Source: CAZJHX01 sp964545715
GTDB taxonomy: Bacteria > Myxococcota_A > UBA9042 > GCA-2863065
Length of the DNA stretch: 8,869 nucleotides
NCBI GenBank assembly: GCA_964545715.1
Contig: CAZJHX010000263.1
Location: 1-8,869, forward strand
Reading direction: 5' to 3'
Below are positions 1-5,135 of the stretch, piece after piece; the first letter of the stretch is position 1, and every line of letters starts with the position of its first letter. Below the pieces are notes generated by a model that ran no database searches, was not told the DNA's origin, and was given only the letters and a program-made list of their open reading frames with translations. The position numbers were made by a program, and so were the translations under genes.

Positions 1-21
1 ACTAGCAAACTGCGGTTGTCG

Positions 22-1311
22 TCAGGCCGCTGCCGCCGCCGCCCGTGACGTGCGTTGGAACGCCATGGTCATGACCATACCGGCCGCCGAGAACACCGCC
101 AGGAACAGGAAGAAGTGCTCGTGTCCGGTGGCCCCCGGGTGCGCGTCCGTCATGTAGCCCATTACCGGCCCCATAAAGATGTCCGGCGTGTAGCCGATCA
201 CCGAGACCAGGCCGGCCGCCGTCCCGGTCAGGGCAGGGGGCACCGCGGCCTCGCCAAAGAGCGCGAAATAGACGCCGCGCAGGCCGTACACCATGGCACC
301 AGTACCCGCGACGGCCACGAACAACACCCACACCATGGACGGGTGAATCAGGCCCAGGCCCATGAAGAGGTTGCCGGCGCACGCGCCCCCGAAACAGATG
401 ACAGACGCTCTCGATGCACCGATGCGATCCGCGATGAGCCCCGCGGCGAGCGCGGCAAAGGGGCGCACCCAGAACTGGAACTTGCCCAGGTTGGCCGCCG
501 CCACGTCGTCCATGCCGAACGCGTCTCGAGCGTACAATCCGATGTCGTCCATGCCTTTGTAGGCCACGTAGGCGCATACGATGATCATCCCCTGCAGCCA
601 CACCGACTTGTTGCGCAGGACGGGACGAATCATGGCCAGATCGATGTGGGGGCGCTCGGGCGGCGATGTCCCGTCGGCGGTCCCGGTGCTTTCCGGTACC
701 GCGAACCACACCAGCAGCGCCGCCGCGACGGCCACGCCCGCGAACACCCAGACCACCTGCGTCAGGGCCGTGGTGCGCTCGGCCAGTGTGGCGGTCGCCG
801 GGTCGTCGGGCATGAACGCGGCGAATACGGCGACCGTGATCGATGCCAGAACCGCGGCCAACAGACCGCGCCCGCCCTCCAGCAGGCCGTACGCCGCGCC
901 CTGGCTATCGTCGCCGCCCCACTCGCGCGTGGCGCGGATCATGGCGGCCCAGAACAGCAGGATGGTGGTCAGACCCCAAAAGGAGAACAACAGCTGAAGC
1001 CCGAGCAGCCCAGGCCAGGTCCCGTAGTAGATGCCGCCGACCGCCGTGCTGATCAGGGCCGCTACCATCAGCCGGCGCGCCGGAAATCGATCCGCCAGCG
1101 GTCCACCCGGGAAATACGCCAGCATCGCCACCACGCCGTACGCAGCAAACGCGGTGCCGAACTGCAGATTGGTGATCTGCAAAACGTCGAGCACGGTTGG
1201 TCGAAACAGCCGGGCCACCAGGAACGGCAGCCCGAAAATCGCCTCGCCGGCGACAACCAGAGCCGCCATGAAGAAGTACCGCCGCGCTTTGGACATGCGA
1301 CGTCTTACCAT
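22..1311 (-). CDS. MFS transporter, 12-TM type, substrate unknown
   Basis: The 429-residue product is an integral membrane protein of the major facilitator superfamily, moving a small solute across the inner membrane by proton coupling or facilitated exchange. Alternating hydrophobic stretches run the whole length, with a hydrophilic central loop at about residues 205-230. The MFS motif A is clear between TM2 and TM3 (GGPLADRFPARR, residues 69-80), and a related GLIADRIGASR lies at the same place in the second half (291-301). The C-terminal half (YGLRGVYFALFGEA, then IGYTPDIF, about 342-379) recalls the YihN/YqcE-type branch, but that is recollection, not a search. The protein ends in six alanines encoded by a GCC-rich tract. 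The start is uncertain: no Shine-Dalgarno precedes ATG 1311, and ATG 1296 or 1269 are alternatives. It lies 36 bp downstream of the VOC gene with no visible terminator, so the two are probably co-transcribed. Confidence 0.9.
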   Translation of the reverse strand: MVRRRMSKARRYFFMAALVVAGEAIFGLPFLVARLFRPTVLDVLQITNLQFGTAFAAYGVVAMLAYFPGGPLADRFPARRLMVAALISTAVGGIYYGTWPGLLGLQLLFSFWGLTTILLFWAAMIRATREWGGDDSQGAAYGLLEGGRGLLAAVLASITVAVFAAFMPDDPATATLAERTTALTQVVWVFAGVAVAAALLVWFAVPESTGTADGTSPPERPHIDLAMIRPVLRNKSVWLQGMIIVCAYVAYKGMDDIGLYARDAFGMDDVAAANLGKFQFWVRPFAALAAGLIADRIGASRASVICFGGACAGNLFMGLGLIHPSMVWVLFVAVAGTGAMVYGLRGVYFALFGEAAVPPALTGTAAGLVSVIGYTPDIFMGPVMGYMTDAHPGATGHEHFFLFLAVFSAAGMVMTMAFQRTSRAAAAAA

Positions 1312-1347
1312 AATTCGAGGCTGCCAAGAGGGGGGCCGGGTGGCGTC

Positions 1348-1719
1348 TCAGACGTGCTGGTCCACCAGGATCGGGTTGCCGTCCGGGTCGATCGCCACAA
1401 AGCTGGCCGGCCCGGTGGTCGCCTCATCAGCCTCGGACATCAGGGTCACGCCCTCGGCCTTGAGGTGGCGCTGGATGTCGCGTACGTCGGTGAAGCTCTC
1501 CACGTGCTTCTGCTTGCTGGTCCAGCCGGGATTGAAGGTCAGCATGTTGCGCTCGAACATGCCGTGAAACAGGCCGACCGTGGTGTCGCCGTTTTGAAGT
1601 ATGAGCCAGTTCTGGGCGGAGTCGCCGCCGATGACCTCAAAGCCGAGCTTGCTGTAAAAAGCGCGTGAGGCGGCCAGGTCTTTGACGGTCAGGCTGATTG
1701 AGAATGCGCCGAGCTTCAT
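1348..1719 (-). CDS. VOC (glyoxalase/bleomycin-resistance fold) protein
   Basis: This small 123-residue protein has the two beta-alpha-beta-beta-beta modules of the vicinal oxygen chelate superfamily. Module one covers about residues 3-54 (FSISLTVKDLAASRAFYSKL, then LGFEVIGG, WLILQNGD, TVGLFH). Module two covers about 73-121 (VESFTDV, an amphipathic helix, then FVAIDPDGNPILVD). Family members are metal-dependent lyases, dioxygenases, or metal-free drug- or ligand-binding proteins. The usual His/Glu metal ligands of glyoxalase I are not obvious: strand 1 has no His and the last strand has Asp120 where Glu is typical. A binding or sequestering role is therefore as likely as catalysis (inference). 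The start at ATG 1719 is supported by GGAGA at 1730-1726, six bases upstream. The gene is the first of a probable two-gene unit with the MFS transporter and is divergent from an AraC/GyrI-type regulator, which suggests a function tied to a small toxic or signalling molecule. Confidence 0.9.
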   Translation of the reverse strand: MKLGAFSISLTVKDLAASRAFYSKLGFEVIGGDSAQNWLILQNGDTTVGLFHGMFERNMLTFNPGWTSKQKHVESFTDVRDIQRHLKAEGVTLMSEADEATTGPASFVAIDPDGNPILVDQHV

Positions 1720-1763
1720 GATGTGTCTCCGTGTGAGCGTCTGCTAAGTTGTGGGCGCAGCTA

Positions 1764-1792
1764 ATCAGAGCGTTGGCGACCATGCTTGACAA
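1764..1792 (-). promoter_or_regulatory. Possible sigma70-like promoter for the VOC-MFS unit
   Basis: On the minus strand TTGTCA (1792-1787, 5 of 6 to the -35 consensus) is followed after exactly 17 bases by TCTGAT (1769-1764, 4 of 6 to the -10 consensus). Transcription would begin near 1757, leaving a leader of about 37 bases before the VOC start at 1719. The -35 box overlaps the first codons of the divergent regulator, so a regulator binding here could affect both genes. This is a weak match and may be chance in such a short region. Confidence 0.25.
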
Positions 1793-2711
1793 ATCTTGCG
1801 AACCTACCGCCGCGGCGCTCGACTTTGTCGAGCGCGTCAACCGGGCCATCGACTACGTGATTCAGAACCTGGGCCATCCGCTGCAGCTCGACGTCGTGGC
1901 AAAGGTCGCCTGCTTCTCTCCGTTCCACTTTCATCGCGTCTTCAAGTCGCTGCTGGGAGAGTCGCTCAGCCAGTTCGTGAAGCGGCTGCGCCTGGAGCGC
2001 GCGCTGGCGCTGATGTCTCACGGGCGGAAGCAGTCGCTGACCGAGATCGCCCTGGAGTGCGGCTTTGCGTCGCCCTCGGACTTCTCGCGCAGCTTCAAGC
2101 AGCGATATGGCGTGCCGCCGAGCGTTTTCGATATCGACGTCTTCCGACGCGAGCGACGGGAGGAGTGGCTGGATGTGGTCGCGGAGCCCGGCAAGAAGCA
2201 CCTGCTGGACGTGCTGCCAGCCGGCGCCAACCCGGACGGCTTTCAGGTGGAGCTGCGGCGACTGCCCCCGAGGCGGGTGGCCTACATTCGGGTGATCGAC
2301 TCCTTCAAGCCGGATGCGACCCCGCGCGCGGCCGAGCAGCTGATGCGGTGGGCCGAGCGAGCGGGCGTGGCTGACGGACAGTGGCTTGGCTATATGTGGG
2401 ACGATCCGGAGATCGTGGCACACGAGCTGTGTCGCTACGACGTCGGGGTCGTGGCGCCGGACGCGAGCGCGGACGGCGAGGTCGGCGTGTTCGACTTTCC
2501 GGCCATGACCGTCGCGCAGGTCGAGGTGCGTGGCGGGATCGACCTTGAGATGCGCGCGCTGGAGTGGCTGTTCAGGAGCTGGCTGCCGGCGAGCGGGTAC
2601 GTGCCGGCCGACCAGCCCTGCTTTGAGGCGTGGATTGGCCGCCCGTTCCAGCACGGCTTTGAGTACTTCGAGCTGTACGCTCACCTGCCCGTGACCCGTG
2701 GCACGATGTGA
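1782..2711 (+). CDS. AraC-family regulator with GyrI-like effector domain (Rob-type architecture)
   Basis: The 309-residue product is a cytoplasmic DNA-binding regulator. The N-terminal part (about 15-112) is the AraC double helix-turn-helix domain: first HTH around residues 35-58 (LDVVAKVACFSPFHFHRVFK), second around 85-110 (SLTEIALECGFASPSDFSRS then FKQRYGVPP, the family signature). The C-terminal part (about 154-303) matches the GyrI-like small-molecule-binding fold (VELRRLPPRRVAYIRV, WLGYMWDDP, and the closing CFEAWIG ... FEYFELYAHLPV). This DNA-binding-first, GyrI-second order is that of Rob and related xenobiotic-responsive regulators. ATG 1782 was chosen. A TTG eleven codons upstream (1749) is in frame but adds nothing conserved, and neither has a strong ribosome binding site. 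Being divergent from the VOC-MFS pair, it probably regulates that unit and perhaps itself in response to a hydrophobic or cationic ligand (inference). The hydrolase gene follows on the same strand after 45 bp. Confidence 0.92.
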   Translation: MLDKSCEPTAAALDFVERVNRAIDYVIQNLGHPLQLDVVAKVACFSPFHFHRVFKSLLGESLSQFVKRLRLERALALMSHGRKQSLTEIALECGFASPSDFSRSFKQRYGVPPSVFDIDVFRRERREEWLDVVAEPGKKHLLDVLPAGANPDGFQVELRRLPPRRVAYIRVIDSFKPDATPRAAEQLMRWAERAGVADGQWLGYMWDDPEIVAHELCRYDVGVVAPDASADGEVGVFDFPAMTVAQVEVRGGIDLEMRALEWLFRSWLPASGYVPADQPCFEAWIGRPFQHGFEYFELYAHLPVTRGTM

Positions 2712-2756
2712 TACGAATCTTGCCTTCTGTATTACATTGTGTGACGGTTGCTCATT

Positions 2757-3572
2757 ATGAACCTGCTTCCACATGCACTTCTTGCGGTCAGGCTCGCCGG
2801 CCGCCTGGCGGTCGGTATCGGCCGCACGGTCGCCGCCGCGTACCACTCGATCGACCCTGACGCGCGCCGCCATCTGGCACAGGCGCCGGTGCTTGGGTTG
2901 ACCCTGATCGCGCGCCGCCGTCCGCCGATCGAGGCGCTCCCGGACGACTGCGCCCGACCCGTGCTGTGCATCCACGGCCTTGGCGGGCATCGCGGCAACT
3001 TCACCCCGCTGCGCGCGTGGCTGCGGCTGTTCGGCCGGACGCGCACGTATGCGATTGGCTTTGAGCGCGGTTCGAGGGTGGAGCAGATGGCCAAGGCCCT
3101 GCGCGCCGACATTGCCACGGTGCTCAAGGTCAACGGGCTGCCCCCAGACGCACAGGTGGATCTGGTGTGCCACAGCATGGGCGGCCTGGTGGCGCGTCTG
3201 GCGTTGGAGGATCCCGACACCGCCGCGCGCGTGGCGACGGTGGTGACGCTGGGTACGCCGCACGCCGGGACATACGCCGCGCGTTATGCCTCGACGTATC
3301 ACACGCTGGCGCTGCGTCCCGACTCTGCGTTGATGGATCGGCTGGCGCTGCAGGCGCCGTGGCCGTCGTCGCTGCCGCGGCTGGTGTGCTTGTGGTCCGC
3401 GGACGATGTGCTGCTGCTGCCGGCGGAGACGGCGTGCGTGCACGGGGCCGACAACCAGCAGGTGCACGGGGTCACGCATCTGAGCTATCTGCTGAATCCG
3501 GTGTCGTTCTCGGCGGTGCTCAACGCGCTGGAGGGCCGGCTGGCGCTTCCGGCCGCGACCGCTACTTGTTGA
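2757..3572 (+). CDS. Alpha/beta-hydrolase, lipase/esterase-like
   Basis: The 271-residue product has the hallmarks of an alpha/beta-hydrolase of the bacterial lipase type, expected to cleave carboxylic esters. An oxyanion-hole strand VLCIHGLGGHRGNF (69-82) is followed by the nucleophile elbow DLVCHSMGGLVAR (135-147), with Ser140 as likely nucleophile. TLGTPHAGT (164-172) is typical of lipases. Asp216 or Asp217 in LWSADDVLL and His241 in VHGVTHLSYLL complete the predicted triad. The elbow reads C-x-S-x-G rather than the usual G-x-S-x-G. The N-terminus (about 1-27) is mildly hydrophobic but carries several Arg and no convincing cleavage site, so location is uncertain: cytoplasmic or membrane-associated. 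ATG 2757 is preferred over an in-frame TTG at 2748; no clear Shine-Dalgarno is seen. It lies 45 bp after the regulator gene and could be read through from it. The 3' end overlaps the convergent three-repeat gene by 11 bp. Substrate is unknown. Confidence 0.88.
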   Translation: MNLLPHALLAVRLAGRLAVGIGRTVAAAYHSIDPDARRHLAQAPVLGLTLIARRRPPIEALPDDCARPVLCIHGLGGHRGNFTPLRAWLRLFGRTRTYAIGFERGSRVEQMAKALRADIATVLKVNGLPPDAQVDLVCHSMGGLVARLALEDPDTAARVATVVTLGTPHAGTYAARYASTYHTLALRPDSALMDRLALQAPWPSSLPRLVCLWSADDVLLLPAETACVHGADNQQVHGVTHLSYLLNPVSFSAVLNALEGRLALPAATATC

Positions 3573-5040
3573 ACTTCTGCTTGAACCAGAACTCGATCTC
3601 GACGCCGCCGCCTGACTCGACGTCGTAGTCCATCATGATCTTCAGCGGCGGGTTGGAGCTGCGGCCGACCAATCGCCGGATCGTGGTGTTGTTCTTTCGT
3701 TGCTCGGGCTCCCATCGGAAGCTCGACACGCCGGTCAGCTGCTTGACCATCTCGTCGTAGTAGGCCGTGGCGTCCGCGCGGTTGCTGAAGTTGACGTCGC
3801 AGACGTACTCCCAGTTGCCCTTCATCGACTTCCAGTGCCATACCTTGTTGTACTCGGACTTGGGACCGCAGGCGTTGAAGCCCTTGACCTTGTAGTTGTC
3901 ATCGCCGCCCTGGCTTCGACGCGAGCTCTGGATCCGGATCGCGCTGAAGTCGGTCTTGGCCATGCGCACCAACTGCTTGACCTGGGATCGCAGGATCGGA
4001 CTCACCACTGACGCGCCCTTGCCGCTGGGCGCGTTGCCGGTGGCGGCGCCGGGGTTGTTCTTCTGCTTGAACCAGAACTCGATCTCGACCGCGCCGCCGC
4101 TCTCCAGGTCGTAGTCAAACATGATCTTGATCGGGGGGTTGGTTCGCTTGCCGACCAGGCGACGGACCGTCGAGTCGTTTACGCGCTGCTCACGCTCCCA
4201 CGTGTAGCCCCGCACAGACTTCAGCACCGCGCTCATCGCGTTGTAGTACGCGTCAGCCGCGGCTCTGTTCGAGAAGTCGACGTCGCACACATACTCCCAG
4301 TTGCCCTTCATCGTGCGCCAATGCCACACCTTGTTGTACTGCGACTGAGGACCGCACGCGTTGAAGCCCTTCACCTTGTAGTTGTGGTCCCCGCCGGAGT
4401 CAGAGCGACTGCTGTCGATTCGAATGGCCGAGAAGTTGCCCTTGGAGTAGTTCAGCAGCTGGCCGACCTGGCTTTTGAGGGTAGGGCTGATGTTGCCCTG
4501 TCCGCCGCCGCCGCCACCGGACTTCACCGCGCCCGGGTTGAACTTCTGCTTGAACCAGAACTCGATCTCCACCGAGCCGTCGTCGGCCACGTCGTAGTCG
4601 AACATGATCTTCAGGTTGGGGTTTGTGGATCGACCGACCAGCCGGCGACGGGTTGTCGAATTGACCACCTTCTCGTCTTCCCAATTGAACGCGCCAATCG
4701 ACGTCAGCACCCGCGACATGTCGTCGTAGTACTTGGTGGCGCCGTACTCATTTTTGAAGTCGACGTCGCACACATACTCCCAGTTGCCCTTCATCGTGCG
4801 CCAGTGCCACACCTTGTTGTACTGAGACTTGCTGCCGCAGGCGTTGAAGCCTTTTACCTTGTAGTTGTGGTCCCCACCGGCGTCTTTGCGGGTGCTGTCG
4901 ATGCGAATCGCGCTGAAGTTGCCGTTTGCGTAGCGAATCAGCTGTTTCACCTGCGATTTCAGGGACGGGCTGACCTGCGCGCTGGCCGGCACAGCCATAA
5001 GGACCACGGTCGTGGCGACCAAAAGGCGACTTGGAATCAT
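3562..5040 (-). CDS. Secreted three-repeat protein of unrecognised family
   Basis: The 492-residue product begins with a classical Sec signal peptide: Arg5, a hydrophobic core LLVATTVVLMAV, and a signal peptidase I site after ASA (residue 21). The mature part is almost entirely three tandem copies of a domain of about 144 residues (about 23-166, 184-327, 346-489), joined by Gly/Ala/Ser-rich linkers of 17-18 residues; the first linker has six consecutive Gly. Each copy has the same core: FSAIRI, then GGD(H/D)NYKVKGFNACG, YNKVWHW, MKGNWEYVCDV, RRLVG, and a C-terminal EIEFWFKQK. Each copy has exactly two Cys, 23 residues apart (68/91, 229/252, 391/414), well placed for one disulfide per repeat in the periplasm or outside. 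No catalytic motif is recognised. Function is unknown; repetition suggests multivalent binding or a structural role (inference). ATG 5040 is chosen over an upstream in-frame start at 5109 because GGAGG lies four bases before it and the signal peptide starts there. Confidence 0.88.
   Translation of the reverse strand: MIPSRLLVATTVVLMAVPASAQVSPSLKSQVKQLIRYANGNFSAIRIDSTRKDAGGDHNYKVKGFNACGSKSQYNKVWHWRTMKGNWEYVCDVDFKNEYGATKYYDDMSRVLTSIGAFNWEDEKVVNSTTRRRLVGRSTNPNLKIMFDYDVADDGSVEIEFWFKQKFNPGAVKSGGGGGGQGNISPTLKSQVGQLLNYSKGNFSAIRIDSSRSDSGGDHNYKVKGFNACGPQSQYNKVWHWRTMKGNWEYVCDVDFSNRAAADAYYNAMSAVLKSVRGYTWEREQRVNDSTVRRLVGKRTNPPIKIMFDYDLESGGAVEIEFWFKQKNNPGAATGNAPSGKGASVVSPILRSQVKQLVRMAKTDFSAIRIQSSRRSQGGDDNYKVKGFNACGPKSEYNKVWHWKSMKGNWEYVCDVNFSNRADATAYYDEMVKQLTGVSSFRWEPEQRKNNTTIRRLVGRSSNPPLKIMMDYDVESGGGVEIEFWFKQKFNK
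3574..4005 (-). repeat. Repeat unit 3 of the three-repeat protein
   Basis: Encodes residues 346-489, from VSPILRSQV to EIEFWFKQK, with Cys391 and Cys414. It keeps the same core motifs but differs more from units 1 and 2, for example GGDDNYKVK for GGDHNYKVK and HWKSMKG for HWRTMKG. Only three residues or so follow before the stop. Confidence 0.9.
4060..4491 (-). repeat. Repeat unit 2 of the three-repeat protein
   Basis: Encodes residues 184-327, from ISPTLKSQV to EIEFWFKQK, with Cys229 and Cys252. It shares with unit 1 an uninterrupted identical DNA run of 48 bases (4273-4320 against 4756-4803) and, after one mismatch, a further 20 bases. It is offset from unit 3 by 486 bases. Confidence 0.9.
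4543..4974 (-). repeat. Repeat unit 1 of the three-repeat protein
   Basis: Encodes residues 23-166 of the three-repeat protein, from VSPSLKSQV to EIEFWFKQK, with Cys68 and Cys91. By my hand alignment it is about 70 percent identical to unit 2 in protein, without gaps. It is offset from unit 2 by 483 bases and followed by a polyglycine linker. Confidence 0.9.
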
Positions 5041-5044
5041 TGGG

Positions 5045-5049
5045 CCTCC
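5045..5049 (-). promoter_or_regulatory. Ribosome binding site of the three-repeat gene
   Basis: GGAGG on the minus strand sits four bases before ATG 5040. It is the strongest Shine-Dalgarno match among the genes in this window and decides the start in favour of the signal-peptide methionine over the in-frame upstream codon at 5109. Confidence 0.75.
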
Positions 5050-5065
5050 GATGAAGCGAGTATGT

Positions 5066-5098
5066 CTGAAGGGCGCTATCGTGGCGCACTTCAGCGCC
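5066..5098. repeat. Overlapping inverted repeats upstream of the three-repeat gene
   Basis: On the plus strand CTGAAG (5066-5071) is matched by CTTCAG (5089-5094), and the adjacent GGCGCT (5072-5077) by AGCGCC (5093-5098). The two right arms overlap by two bases, so the pairings cannot both form fully. The element lies in the 95-bp spacer between the stop of the beta-propeller gene (5136) and the start of the three-repeat gene (5040). It could be a weak terminator for the former, though no T-tract follows, an operator, or a leader structure for the latter. I see no good -35/-10 pair in this spacer. Confidence 0.35.
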
Positions 5099-5135
5099 GC
5101 GGGCAACACACCGGGCTCAAGCGAATGGTGCGTTG

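Noticed and set aside
25..42. GCC-rich microsatellite-like tract at the end of the MFS gene
   Set aside because: It encodes only a short terminal polyalanine, lies after the last membrane helix, and is ordinary for GC-rich DNA. I see no evidence for phase variation.
55..1668. Long plus-strand open frame (537 codons) opposite the MFS and VOC genes
   Set aside because: It lies antisense to two well-supported genes. Its translation is rich in Arg, His and Gly without domain features, as expected of a shadow frame in GC-rich DNA.
1786..1791. Perfect TTGACA on the plus strand as a -35 box
   Set aside because: It lies within codons 2-4 of the AraC-type regulator, downstream of its start, and no fitting -10 box follows at about 17 bases. 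It cannot drive that gene from its ATG.
1761..3479. Long minus-strand open frame (572 codons) opposite the AraC regulator and hydrolase
   Set aside because: The plus-strand frames encode clear conserved domains, while this one gives a low-complexity Arg/Gln/His-rich translation.
3574..4974. Tandem DNA repeats as a CRISPR or satellite array
   Set aside because: The period of about 484 bases is far too long for CRISPR, the frame is kept throughout, and differences preserve the protein. It is a coding domain repeat.
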